From Bacillus manliponensis (GTDB lineage: Bacteria; Bacillota; Bacilli; Bacillales; Bacillaceae_G), in the NCBI RefSeq assembly GCF_000712595.1, contig NZ_JOTN01000002.1, positions 62,001 through 126,000 of the forward strand: a stretch of 64,000 nucleotides of DNA. The letters are read 5' to 3'. A program made the translations under genes and the position numbers. This document shows positions 48,990 to 59,540 of this stretch, one piece after another. Below the pieces are notes generated by a model. It did no database searches. It was given only the letters and a program-made list of their open reading frames with translations, and was not told where the DNA came from. Position 1 is the stretch's first letter. Every line of letters starts with the position of its first letter.

Positions 48990-51395
48990 TTACATAAGCA
49001 TCGTCGGGTTAAAATCAATTGAGATCTGCAAATCTTTCTGCATTTCCGCTTGATAATGTTCATTTACCATCTTTAACACGTACTTTAAGTTTGGTTCCCG
49101 TTTGTATTTTATCATGCATTGATAGCGATATCTATCTTTTATCCGTGGAATAGCTGATGCAACTGGGCCAAGTACCATTGCTTGCTGAGAACAGTGTTGT
49201 TTTAAAAATGAAACGATACGCTCTGTTACTTGTACAGCTTTCAATAATTCCGGATGTGATACAGTAACGAGAGCAACATAATAATACGGTGGGTATTGTC
49301 TCATCTTCCTCATATACATTTCGCGTTCAAAAAACACATCATAATTTTGTTCTTTCGATAGTTCCACACTATAATGCTCTGGTGTATATGTTTGAATCAC
49401 AACCTCACCAGGAAGTTCATGTCTCCCAGCACGACCACTTACTTGCGTCAAAAGTTGATATGTCTTTTCACTTGCTCGAAAATCAGGTAAGTGTAGCATT
49501 GTATCTGCAGTTAATACTCCTACAAGGGTAACATTTGGAAAATCTAATCCTTTCGCGATCATCTGTGTACCAAGTAAAATATCTGCCTGTCCTTCGCCAA
49601 ACGCTTTCAGCAACTTTTCATGCATACCTTTTCGGCTAGTTGTATCAACATCCATCCGAATGACACGCGCTTCTGGAAATAACTTCACAATTTCCTCTTC
49701 TACTTTTTGTGTTCCCGTTCCGAAAAAACGAATATAAGAACTTTCACAAGCCGGGCAAGCCTTTGGTAAAATTTCTTCATAACTACAGTAATGACATTTC
49801 ATCTGATGATTTGTACGATGGTACGTAAGTGAAATATCACAATGCGGACATTGCATAACATAACCACAGTCACGACACATAACAAATGTAGAATGACCAC
49901 GCCTATTTAGAAAGAGAACCATTTGTTGTTTCTTTTCTAATCGATCAGCAATTTTTTCATGCAAAAGCTGCGAGAACATCGAGCGATTGCCATCACGTAG
50001 TTCTTCTCGCATATCGATTATATCGACTGTCGGCAATGCCCTCTGATTCATTCTTTTTTTCATCGTTAACAGTTCATATACGCCTTTTTTCGCTCGTGCA
50101 AATGATTCTAGTGTTGGAGTCGCGCTTCCTAATACAATCGGACAAGAATGATATTTCCCACGCCAAATGGCTACATCACGCGCATGGTAGCGTGGATTAT
50201 CTTCTTGTTTATAACTCGATTCATGCTCTTCATCAATGATAATAATTCCTAAATTTTCAAATGGTGCATAAATTGCAGAACGTGCTCCTACAACGACCTT
50301 TACTTCTTTTCGTAAAATCTTACGCCATTCATCGTATTTTTCACCAACAGACAGCGCGCTATGAAGAACAGCAACTTGTGAACCAAACCTTCCTTTAAAA
50401 CGATCAACCATTTGCGGCGTTAATGATATTTCTGGAACGAGCACAATTGCTTCTTTCCCTGCCCGTAACACTTCTTCAATAGATTGTAAATATACTTCTG
50501 TTTTTCCACTTCCCGTTACACCATACAGTAAAAATGTTTTATGCTCCTTCTCAGCAATCGATGATAACACTGGAGTAATTACGTCTGTTTGTTCCTCAGT
50601 AAGCGGAAATGGTTTCGTACGCTGAAACGTATCATCATCATACGGATTGCGATATACTTCTACATACTTTTCTGTTAACAACCCTTTTTTTACAAGTGCT
50701 TTTATTGGTGCATCCGTTATTTGTAACTCTTGTACAATCGTTTTTAATGGTATGGCATGATAGTTTTCTACAAAGTAATATAAAACATCTTGTTGTTTTT
50801 TACTTTTTAATTGATAAGCCTCTTCCTCTAACAACTCCTGCGGCAAATTGGGCTCAATTATTTTTTGTTTTTTCTTTTGTGCTTTATCTTTTACTTTATA
50901 AATGACCTCTATTTTGCCACTTGCAATGTCCTTTTGCACGCTGCGATACAGGTACGGATGATTCTCCAATTCTTTCCAATCAATCATTTCTTTTCCTTGG
51001 AATATAGCTTTTACGTCTTCTGTTGTTTCATCTTCTTTTAGAAGCCTTAATTGTTTTTGATACGTCGCTTTAATTGCAGCTGGTAACATCACTTGAAAAG
51101 CAGAAATTGTAAAGCAAAGCGTCTCATCTCTAAGCCAAGCCCCAAGCTGTAACAATTCTTCATTTAAAACAGGTGTCACATCTAACAATTCATGTAATTC
51201 TTTTAACTTTTTGCTGTCTACTTCAATCGTATCTTTTATTCCAACAATAAATCCTTGTAACTTCCGTGGACCAAACGGAACAACAACACGCATTCCTGTT
51301 TGAATGATATCTTCCCATCGTTTCGGGATGATATAGTCAAATGGTCTATCCGTCTGACGTGTTGGTACATCAACGATTACACTAGCAAATTTCAT
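48990..51395 (-). CDS. priA: Primosomal protein N' (replication restart helicase PriA)
   Basis: PriA recognises collapsed forks and reloads the replisome through DnaD/DnaB/DnaI. The 801-residue protein has an N-terminal 3'-DNA-binding domain (FDYIIPKRWED, RVVVPFGPRKLQGFI), helicase motifs GVTGSGKTEVYL, DEEHESSYKQ, GSATPTLES and GTQMIAKGLDFPNVTLV, and paired zinc cysteines (CRDCGYVMQCPHCD, CHYCSYEE...CPACES). The ATG overlaps the coaBC stop codon (ATGA). Confidence 0.99.
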   Translation of the reverse strand: MKFASVIVDVPTRQTDRPFDYIIPKRWEDIIQTGMRVVVPFGPRKLQGFIVGIKDTIEVDSKKLKELHELLDVTPVLNEELLQLGAWLRDETLCFTISAFQVMLPAAIKATYQKQLRLLKEDETTEDVKAIFQGKEMIDWKELENHPYLYRSVQKDIASGKIEVIYKVKDKAQKKKQKIIEPNLPQELLEEEAYQLKSKKQQDVLYYFVENYHAIPLKTIVQELQITDAPIKALVKKGLLTEKYVEVYRNPYDDDTFQRTKPFPLTEEQTDVITPVLSSIAEKEHKTFLLYGVTGSGKTEVYLQSIEEVLRAGKEAIVLVPEISLTPQMVDRFKGRFGSQVAVLHSALSVGEKYDEWRKILRKEVKVVVGARSAIYAPFENLGIIIIDEEHESSYKQEDNPRYHARDVAIWRGKYHSCPIVLGSATPTLESFARAKKGVYELLTMKKRMNQRALPTVDIIDMREELRDGNRSMFSQLLHEKIADRLEKKQQMVLFLNRRGHSTFVMCRDCGYVMQCPHCDISLTYHRTNHQMKCHYCSYEEILPKACPACESSYIRFFGTGTQKVEEEIVKLFPEARVIRMDVDTTSRKGMHEKLLKAFGEGQADILLGTQMIAKGLDFPNVTLVGVLTADTMLHLPDFRASEKTYQLLTQVSGRAGRHELPGEVVIQTYTPEHYSVELSKEQNYDVFFEREMYMRKMRQYPPYYYVALVTVSHPELLKAVQVTERIVSFLKQHCSQQAMVLGPVASAIPRIKDRYRYQCMIKYKREPNLKYVLKMVNEHYQAEMQKDLQISIDFNPTMLM

Positions 51396-52597
51396 GCGCG
51401 ATCATCTTCCATCATTTTTTCAATTTGGACAAAAATTTCACGAGCTACTTCTTTTTTTGTTAAAATCGGAAGCTCAATTGATTCCCCATTTTTCTTATAC
51501 ATCGTAACAATGTTTGTATCCGCATTAAATCCTGCACCTTCTGCCTTTACATCATTTGCTACAATCATATCCGCATTTTTTTCTCGTAATTTTTTCGTTG
51601 CATATTGCTCTACATTTGTCGTTTCCGCAGCAAACCCGATAAGCAATTGATGTTCTTTCTTTTCACCTAATGTTTTTAAAATATCCATTGTTCTTTCAAG
51701 CTCAATTACCATATCGCTATTTTGTTTCTTCATCTTTTCTGTATAAACCATCTTCGGACGATAATCAGCAACTGCAGCTGTTTTAATCACAGCATCCATT
51801 TGAGCGTAATCATTCATAACTGCTTCAAACATATCCTGCGCAGACTGTACTTGTACAACTTTAACACGTGCAGGTGGTGTTAACGATGTCGGTCCTGAAA
51901 CAAGCGTAACGTTCGCCCCAAGCTGTTCAGCAACTTCAGCTAACGCATATCCCATTTTCCCTGAAGAAAAATTCGTCATAAAACGCACAGGATCTATCTT
52001 CTCACGTGTCGGCCCTGCCGTTATTAATATTTTCTTCCCTTTTAACGGCTGATCTTCATAAAAATATTCATGTAACAGAGAAACAATACTTTCCGGTTCT
52101 GCCAAGCGACCTTTTGCTTCGTAGCCACAAGCTAAAAAACCTTCTCCTGGTTCAATAAAGCGATATCCAAAGTTCTTTAACGCCTGCATATTTTTTTGTA
52201 CAATTTTATTTTCATACATATGAACATTCATCGCTGGTGCAATCCAAACTGGAGCTGTAGTTGCAAGCAACGTTGTGGAAATCATATCATCTGCAATACC
52301 GTTTGCTACTTTCCCAATACAATTTGCTGTCGCTGGTGCAACTAGAACAACATCGGCCCAATCTGCTAAATCAATGTGTGCAATAACAGCTGAATCTTTT
52401 TCATCAAATGTATCTGTATATACATCGTGTCTAGAAAGCGCTTGAAATGTAAGTGGTGTCACAAATTTCATCGCTGAGTCGCTCATCATCACTTTTACAA
52501 AAGCGCCAGCTTGTGTTAACTTGCTTGTTAATGCAGCTGCTTTAAAAACTGCTATTCCCCCTGTCACACATAGAAGTACTTTTTTCCCTTTTAACAT
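51392..52597 (-). CDS. coaBC: Bifunctional phosphopantothenoylcysteine decarboxylase/synthetase
   Basis: This enzyme performs two steps of coenzyme A synthesis. The 401-residue protein has an N-terminal flavoprotein CoaC domain (LLCVTGGIAVFKAA, the ATANCIGKVANGIADD segment, APAMNVHMYEN) and a C-terminal CoaB domain (GKKILITAGPTREKIDPVRF, TNFSSGKMGYALAE, KKLREKNADMIVAND). GAGGACGAG precedes the ATG. A terminator separates it from rpoZ. Confidence 0.98.
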   Translation of the reverse strand: MLKGKKVLLCVTGGIAVFKAAALTSKLTQAGAFVKVMMSDSAMKFVTPLTFQALSRHDVYTDTFDEKDSAVIAHIDLADWADVVLVAPATANCIGKVANGIADDMISTTLLATTAPVWIAPAMNVHMYENKIVQKNMQALKNFGYRFIEPGEGFLACGYEAKGRLAEPESIVSLLHEYFYEDQPLKGKKILITAGPTREKIDPVRFMTNFSSGKMGYALAEVAEQLGANVTLVSGPTSLTPPARVKVVQVQSAQDMFEAVMNDYAQMDAVIKTAAVADYRPKMVYTEKMKKQNSDMVIELERTMDILKTLGEKKEHQLLIGFAAETTNVEQYATKKLREKNADMIVANDVKAEGAGFNADTNIVTMYKKNGESIELPILTKKEVAREIFVQIEKMMEDDRA

Positions 52598-52679
52598 ATG
52601 ACTCGTCCTCTTTCTTTTTCAAACTTATTATTTAAAGCCGTAACAGCTATTTACCATTCTCCTCTACTCGCCATCGTAA

Positions 52680-52711
52680 AAAAATAACAACCTACTTGTA
52701 AATAGGTTGTC
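52680..52711 (-). terminator. Terminator after rpoZ
   Basis: ACAACCTA and TAGGTTGT pair and are followed by TATTTTTTT on the minus strand. It lies in the 168-bp gap between rpoZ and coaBC, which shows nothing else clear. Confidence 0.85.
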
Positions 52712-52765
52712 ATTGTTACATAGAAAAGTATAAAGTCTATGCCTTCATTTGTCGAAAAGAATGCC

Positions 52766-52978
52766 TTATTTCATAGGATTCCCTTCAGATGGCTCATAGT
52801 TTAAAATTTCTGCATTAATTTCTTCTAATGCTTTTCCTACAAACTTATGCGATACAGGTTGTTGCACACCACAATTATCATGTTCTTGTAATTCACGGGC
52901 ACGCTTCGCCGCTACTGTTACTAACGTATATTTAGAGTCAATCTTTCCTAATAATGCATCAATAGATGGGTTTAACAT
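52766..52978 (-). CDS. rpoZ: RNA polymerase omega subunit
   Basis: Omega assists folding of the beta-prime subunit. The 70 residues have [31 protein letters not shown] and [13 protein letters not shown], the omega signature. GGAGGGAATTTA precedes the ATG, which begins 1 bp after the gmk stop codon. It is in remA-gmk-rpoZ, as in B. subtilis. Confidence 0.98.
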   Translation of the reverse strand: MLNPSIDALLGKIDSKYTLVTVAAKRARELQEHDNCGVQQPVSHKFVGKALEEINAEILNYEPSEGNPMK

Positions 52979-52979
52979 A

Positions 52980-53874
<895 letters not shown>

Positions 53875-53939
53875 AGTGTGCCCCTCCTAGTAAGTCTATC
53901 CGATTTCTCCATCCCATATAACTTTATATAATGTGACGG

Positions 53940-54815
53940 CTACTCAATATTTTGTACTTGTTCGCGAATTTTTTCAAGATTATTTTTCATTTCTACCACA
54001 TATTTTGAAATAGTCAAGTCATTTGCCTTCGAACCAATCGTATTAATTTCACGATGCATTTCTTGAACAATGAATTCCATCTTTCTTCCTACCGGTTCTA
54101 CACTTTCTAATGCTTCCTGAAACTGTTCTAGATGACTTTGCAATCTGACTAACTCTTCATGAATGTCGGCGCGATCAGCAAACACTGCTACTTCTGTTAA
54201 TAGCCTTTGTTCATCCAACTCTTGATTATGTAATTCTTTCATACGATTCTCTAAACGTTCACGATACTTTTGCACAACATTTGGCGCATGTGGAATAATT
54301 GCATTTACGCTCTGTCTAATCTCATCCAAACGATGAGAAACGTCTTTATGAAGGTGTTCTCCTTCGCCATCTCGCATACTCTTGAGCATGCAAGCTGCCT
54401 TATGAATCACCTCATACAAACTATGTTCAAACTGTTCCTTTACATTCTCAACTTCTTCAATCGCCGTTACTTCTGGCATCGTCATCAGCTGCTGTAATGT
54501 AATAGAATCCTGTAATTGAAATTTATCCTTCGCTTCTTCCATAATAGATTTATATTGGTTAAGAAGCGTCCAATCCACACGTAATTTCCGCTCTACAAGT
54601 CCTTCACCTTCAACAACGATAGATACCTCTATACGCCCTCTACGCACTTGTTTTGAAATCACTTTACGAATCTTATCCTCAAACATCATCATTTGCTTTG
54701 GCAAACGAACATTCATCTCTAAAAAGCGATGGTTCACAGATTTCATTTCTACTGTAATTTGGAACCCATCACTTTCCATCTTCGCTCGTCCAAATCCTGT
54801 CATACTCGAAACCAT
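53940..54815 (-). CDS. yicC: YicC/YloC-family endoribonuclease
   Basis: The family is a stress-related endoribonuclease in E. coli and B. subtilis. The 291-residue protein begins MVSSMTGFGRAKME and has FEITVEMKSVNHRFLEMNVRLP-type text (VEMKSVNHRFLEMN), the C-terminal DUF1732 block GRKMEFIVQEMHREINTIGSKAND, and ends in a Lys/Glu-rich helix. GGATGTGATAAA precedes the ATG. It is 65 bp before remA. Confidence 0.94.
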   Translation of the reverse strand: MVSSMTGFGRAKMESDGFQITVEMKSVNHRFLEMNVRLPKQMMMFEDKIRKVISKQVRRGRIEVSIVVEGEGLVERKLRVDWTLLNQYKSIMEEAKDKFQLQDSITLQQLMTMPEVTAIEEVENVKEQFEHSLYEVIHKAACMLKSMRDGEGEHLHKDVSHRLDEIRQSVNAIIPHAPNVVQKYRERLENRMKELHNQELDEQRLLTEVAVFADRADIHEELVRLQSHLEQFQEALESVEPVGRKMEFIVQEMHREINTIGSKANDLTISKYVVEMKNNLEKIREQVQNIE

Positions 54816-54848
54816 TTTATCACATCCAAGCCATGAAATAACTCAATG

Positions 54849-54884
54849 AAAAAGGTAATAGAGACAATCCTCTACTACCTTTTA
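54849..54884 (-). terminator. Terminator after the P-type ATPase
   Basis: AAAAGGTA-G-TAGAG and CTCTA-T-TACCTTTT form a long stem with one mismatch, followed by a T on the minus strand; it separates the ATPase gene from yicC. Confidence 0.8.
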
Positions 54885-54913
54885 TCAAGTATATCATACT
54901 TTCACCTTGTTGA

Positions 54914-57634
54914 CTATTTCAAGTTTATCCCCTTCTTATATACATTACTTTTTTGTTTTTTATCTTTTATCGTTAATAAAGAACCGACTAGCAAGAAAGT
55001 TGGCACTGACGATAATCCAACAATCAACAACCAATCTCTCATTTGAATTGGCATTGTACTAAAAATCGGTTGTAATGGTGGATAATAAATCACAACAAGC
55101 ATAAGTAAAATAGATACAACGACCGCCCCTACTAAATATATATTCCCAAACGGATTCCTATGGAAAACTGAATGTTCACTACGACAATCAAAAACATGAA
55201 TGAGCTGGGCTAACACAAGTGTTGCAAACGCAACAGTTTGTGCATATTTTAATTCATTCGGATGTTGATTATATGCAATAATGAAGGCTAAAAGCGTTAC
55301 AACACCAATTAAAAAACCACGACTCACAATTTTCCAAGCAAGCCCCCTTGCAAATACACCTTCTTTCGGATGACGTGGCTTACGCCTCATTACATCTCCC
55401 TCTGGTTTATCAAGCCCTAGCGCCATCGCCGGCAAACCATCTGTTACTAAATTTACCCACAGTATTTGAATCGGTACGAGCGGTAACGGCAATGCTAAAA
55501 TCATTGCAAATAACATAACAAGAATCTCTCCGACGTTAGATGCTAGCAAATAACGAATAAACTTCCGAATATTTTCATATATATTTCTTCCTTCTTTAAT
55601 TGCCGCTTTAATCGTTGCAAAGTTATCATCCAATAACACAAGAGACGATGCTTCTTTTGCAACATCCGTACCTGTAATCCCCATCGCAACACCAATATCT
55701 GCACTTTTTATTGCCGGAGCATCATTTACACCGTCACCTGTCATCGCTACGATGTGATCTTTATTTTGAAGTGCTTTTACTATCTTCAGCTTATGTTCTG
55801 GAGACACCCTAGCAAATACATACGTTTCATCTACAATATCTTCTAATTCTTCGACAGACATTTTCGCGAGCTCTGCTCCTTCAACGACACGTCCATTTAC
55901 CGGTAAAATATCAAGTTGTGTTGCAATTGCCATCGCTGTTACTTTATGATCACCTGTTATCATAATTGTTTTAATTCCTGCATCCCTACATTCTTGTACC
56001 GCTTGTTTCACTTCTGGACGTGGTGGATCAATCATCCCTTGTATCCCAATTAACATAAAGTCGTTTTCTACATCACGTTCACTCTCTATACGATCTGTAA
56101 CCTTTAAAGGCTTAAAAGCTATTGCAATCGTCCGAAGCGCCAAGCTCCCTAATTCATGAATTGCATTTTGCACTTCATTTTTATAAATTTCTGTCAACGG
56201 CTGTTGTTTGTTTCCCCACAAAATTGTTTCGCTCATTTTTAATAACACATCTGGAGCACCTTTTGTTACAACAAACCTTTTTCCTTCTTGATCACGTACA
56301 ACAACACTCATCATTTTTCTTGTCGAGTCAAATGGAAATTCACGAATCACTTCAAATTTTCCTTTTAATGATTCTCTAGAAAGTCCTGCCTTCATAGCTG
56401 CTGTAACAAGGGCCCCCTCTGTTGGATCCCCATCTAATACATATTTTTTCTTCTTTTTTAAAATTTGAGCATTGTTACATAAAAGACCAAAGGTCAATAG
56501 CTGATAAAGAGAACGATTTTCTCCAGGATTGACTTTCCTTTCATTTCTCAAAAATTCACCAACTGGCTCATACCCTTGACCTGTTACATCCCATGTTTCT
56601 CCACCCGCCCAAGCATGTGTCACCATCATTTTATTTTGCGTCATTGTCCCTGTCTTATCGGAGCAAATGACAGACGCACAGCCAAGCGTTTCTACTGCTG
56701 GTAACTTTCTTACAATCGCTTTTTTTCTAATCATTCGTTGTACACCTAACGATAATGCAACTGTAACAATCGCCGGTAAGCCTTCCGGGATCGCTGCAAC
56801 AGCAAGAGAAACACCAGCTAAAAACATGTGATACACTTCGTTCCCTTGATATACACCCACTAATACAACAAGCGCTGTTAAAATAAGCGCTAATACAATT
56901 AAAATTTTCCCTAACTGCTCTAACTTACGCTGAAGTGGTGTTTCGTTTTGCTCAGCATGTTGAAGCATATTTGCAATTTGTCCCATCGCTGTATTCATAC
57001 CAGTTCCAACAACTAATCCAACTCCTGATCCACGTGTAACCATCGTTCCCATAAATGCCATATTCATTTGGTCACCAATGGAAATATCAGCACCATGTAA
57101 TGCCTCTAACTTTTTTTGCACAGGGACAGATTCCCCAGTTAACGCGGACTCTTCAACATACAAACTAGCAGCTTCAATTAAACGAACATCTGCACCAATA
57201 CGATCACCACTTGAAAACTTAATAACATCACCAAGTACAAGACCTTTTGAGGGAATCTTTGCCCAATTTCCATTTCGAAGGACCGTTACTTGTGGTGCAG
57301 CTAATTCTTTTAATGCTTCTAGTGATTTCTCCGCTTTTCTTTCTTGAAAGAAGCCAAGAATACCATTAATAATCACAATTGCAACAATTGCAATTGCATC
57401 AACGTATTCTCCTAAAAAGGCAGAAATGATAGTGGCCCCGAGCAAAACAAGTACCATAAAATCTTTGAACTGTGCTAAGAACACAGCTAGTGCAGAAGGA
57501 CGCTTCGCTTCTTGTAATTCATTCGGCCCCATTTTTCTTAACCGATTTTGCACTTCCTCTTCTGTTAAACCAGTTCTTACATTTGTATTTGTTCGCTCTT
57601 CTACTTCATTTGCACGCATTTCATACCAATTCAT
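54914..57634 (-). CDS. Cation-transporting P-type ATPase (Ca2+-type, YloB-like)
   Basis: This is a P2A-type ATPase, most like SERCA/YloB calcium pumps. The 906-residue protein has an N-terminal cation-ATPase domain, four plus six membrane helices, the phosphatase motif TGES, the phosphorylation site SDKTGTMTQNKM, KGAPDVLL, TGDHKVTA and TGDGVNDAPA. The M4 motif is AAIPEGLPAIV, typical of Ca2+ pumps. GGAGGTTGATAG precedes the ATG. It diverges from rqcH, as yloB/yloA do in B. subtilis. Ion specificity is inferred from the family. Confidence 0.93.
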   Translation of the reverse strand: MNWYEMRANEVEERTNTNVRTGLTEEEVQNRLRKMGPNELQEAKRPSALAVFLAQFKDFMVLVLLGATIISAFLGEYVDAIAIVAIVIINGILGFFQERKAEKSLEALKELAAPQVTVLRNGNWAKIPSKGLVLGDVIKFSSGDRIGADVRLIEAASLYVEESALTGESVPVQKKLEALHGADISIGDQMNMAFMGTMVTRGSGVGLVVGTGMNTAMGQIANMLQHAEQNETPLQRKLEQLGKILIVLALILTALVVLVGVYQGNEVYHMFLAGVSLAVAAIPEGLPAIVTVALSLGVQRMIRKKAIVRKLPAVETLGCASVICSDKTGTMTQNKMMVTHAWAGGETWDVTGQGYEPVGEFLRNERKVNPGENRSLYQLLTFGLLCNNAQILKKKKKYVLDGDPTEGALVTAAMKAGLSRESLKGKFEVIREFPFDSTRKMMSVVVRDQEGKRFVVTKGAPDVLLKMSETILWGNKQQPLTEIYKNEVQNAIHELGSLALRTIAIAFKPLKVTDRIESERDVENDFMLIGIQGMIDPPRPEVKQAVQECRDAGIKTIMITGDHKVTAMAIATQLDILPVNGRVVEGAELAKMSVEELEDIVDETYVFARVSPEHKLKIVKALQNKDHIVAMTGDGVNDAPAIKSADIGVAMGITGTDVAKEASSLVLLDDNFATIKAAIKEGRNIYENIRKFIRYLLASNVGEILVMLFAMILALPLPLVPIQILWVNLVTDGLPAMALGLDKPEGDVMRRKPRHPKEGVFARGLAWKIVSRGFLIGVVTLLAFIIAYNQHPNELKYAQTVAFATLVLAQLIHVFDCRSEHSVFHRNPFGNIYLVGAVVVSILLMLVVIYYPPLQPIFSTMPIQMRDWLLIVGLSSVPTFLLVGSLLTIKDKKQKSNVYKKGINLK

Positions 57635-57700
57635 TTCGCTATCAACCTCCTGATTGCAGACATGCTCTAATGAAAGCTTATTCAGCCTCGTCCGAAAAAA

Positions 57701-57709
57701 TGCTATAAT
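57701..57709 (+). promoter_or_regulatory. Extended -10 promoter of rqcH
   Basis: TGCTATAAT is a perfect extended -10; the -35 (TTCAGC, 57681-57686, 17-bp spacer) is weak. It lies 30 bp before the rqcH start. Confidence 0.7.
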
Positions 57710-57738
57710 TAAAACTTAGTAAGAAAGGAGTGTTTATT

Positions 57739-59448
57739 ATGGCATTCGATGGACTATTTACGAGAGCAATTACACATGAAATTTCAAACTCTCTTCAAAC
57801 AGGAAGAATTTCAAAAATATATCAACCTTCAAAATATGAAATTTTGTTACATATTCGTGCAAACGGAAAAAATCAAAAGTTACTTCTTTCCGCACACTCT
57901 ACTTATGCGCGTGTACATACAACAACACAAACTTATGATTCCCCGGCACTACCACCAATGTTTTGCATGCTACTTCGCAAACACTTAGAAGGCGGATTTA
58001 TTGAGAAGATTGAACAAATTGACTTAGAACGTATCATTCAAATTACAGTGCGTAGCCGAAATGAAATTGGTGATGAATCTTTAAAAACATTAATCATCGA
58101 AATTATGGGTCGGCATAGTAACATTATTTTAGTGGATGCAGCTGCAAATACAATTTTAGATAGTTTAAAACATGTATCATTATCTGTGAACCGTCATCGT
58201 TCTGTCTTTCCTGGCACCGAATATGTTGCGCCACCAGCGCAGCATAAACGAAACCCGTTACAAATTGAGACGAAGGAAGAGTTTTTACAACCACTTGACT
58301 TTTTAGCAGGGAAAATGGATAAGCAACTTGTTGGAGCATTTACAGGAATATCCCCGCTATTCGCAAAAGAAGTTATAACGAAAGCAGGAATGGTGAATGA
58401 ATCAGCGTTATCAGAAGCATTTTTCACACTACAAGTGCCGTTAAAAGAACATGCATATACACCAACAATGATGAGAGAAAGCGGAAAAGAATACTTTTAC
58501 TTGTTCCCTCTCTCTCATATAAAAGGAGAACAAAAAACATTCACTACTGTCAGTGAACTTCTTGACCGATTTTTCTTCGGAAAAGCAGAACGTGATCGTG
58601 TAAAGCAGCAAGCGCATGATTTAGAACGTTTTATGCAAAATGAAAAAATCAAAAACGAGAAGAAATTAATTAAATTAAACAAAACGTTGCAAGATGCAGC
58701 AAAAGCAGACAAGTATCAGCGACTTGGCGAATTGCTAACAGCAAATATGTATGCGGTGCAAAGAGGACAAACTGAAGTTGAGGTTATTGATTATTATGAC
58801 GAAAATGGCGCTACCGTAACAATTTCTTTAGACCCATTAAAATCGCCGTCAGATAATGCACAACGTTATTTCCAGAAGTATCAAAAAGCAAAAAACTCTG
58901 TCACCATTGTCAATGAACAAATTGAGAAAACGAAAGAGGAAATCGTATATTTCGATAGCTTACTACAGCAAATGGAAGCTGCTTCATCAAAAGATATCGA
59001 AGAAATTCGAGAAGAATTAGCTGAAGAAGGATACATGCGCCAGCGTAAAGCAAAAAATATGAAGAAAAAACCGACAAAACCAGTCTTAGACAAATATATC
59101 GCAAGTGACGGTACAGAAATTTTTGTTGGAAAGAATAATAAACAAAATGACTATTTAACTAATAAATTTGCACGAAGAGACGAAATTTGGCTTCATACAA
59201 AAGACATCCCAGGGTCACATGTTGTCATTCGTTCCATCGAGCCAAGTGAAGAAGCATTACTTGAAGCAGCAAAACTGGCAGCCTACTTTAGTAAAGCGAA
59301 AGATTCCGGCTCTGTTCCGGTGGATTACACAAAAATTCGTCACGTAAAAAAACCAAGCGGTTCAAAACTTGGTTTCGTTACATATGACAATCAACAAACG
59401 GTATATGTAACACCTGATGCAGATACTGTTATGAAACTAAAAGGTTAG
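57739..59448 (+). CDS. rqcH: Ribosome quality control protein RqcH (NFACT family)
   Basis: RqcH binds split 50S subunits with stalled chains and adds alanine tails that mark them for degradation. The 569-residue protein has the NFACT-N domain ([14 protein letters not shown], about 1-270), a coiled-coil middle (about 290-440) and the NFACT-R domain ([37 protein letters not shown]). Residues 97-98 are Glu-Arg where B. subtilis has Asp-Arg. AAGAAAGGAG fits the ATG at 57739, three codons inside the longest frame. Older names are YloA and FbpA-like fibronectin-binding protein. Confidence 0.95.
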   Translation: MAFDGLFTRAITHEISNSLQTGRISKIYQPSKYEILLHIRANGKNQKLLLSAHSTYARVHTTTQTYDSPALPPMFCMLLRKHLEGGFIEKIEQIDLERIIQITVRSRNEIGDESLKTLIIEIMGRHSNIILVDAAANTILDSLKHVSLSVNRHRSVFPGTEYVAPPAQHKRNPLQIETKEEFLQPLDFLAGKMDKQLVGAFTGISPLFAKEVITKAGMVNESALSEAFFTLQVPLKEHAYTPTMMRESGKEYFYLFPLSHIKGEQKTFTTVSELLDRFFFGKAERDRVKQQAHDLERFMQNEKIKNEKKLIKLNKTLQDAAKADKYQRLGELLTANMYAVQRGQTEVEVIDYYDENGATVTISLDPLKSPSDNAQRYFQKYQKAKNSVTIVNEQIEKTKEEIVYFDSLLQQMEAASSKDIEEIREELAEEGYMRQRKAKNMKKKPTKPVLDKYIASDGTEIFVGKNNKQNDYLTNKFARRDEIWLHTKDIPGSHVVIRSIEPSEEALLEAAKLAAYFSKAKDSGSVPVDYTKIRHVKKPSGSKLGFVTYDNQQTVYVTPDADTVMKLKG

Positions 59449-59464
59449 TTTCATATATCACCAT

Positions 59465-59495
59465 AAAAAGGCATTGCTTTTTCGCAATGCCTTTT
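59465..59495. terminator. Bidirectional terminator between rqcH and the MFS gene
   Basis: AAAAGGCATTGC and GCAATGCCTTTT pair around a T/C loop in the gap of two convergent genes. Confidence 0.88.
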
Positions 59496-59540
59496 ACCTT
59501 TTTATGGACTTTACGGACGAAACAGGCAACAATTCTAAAG

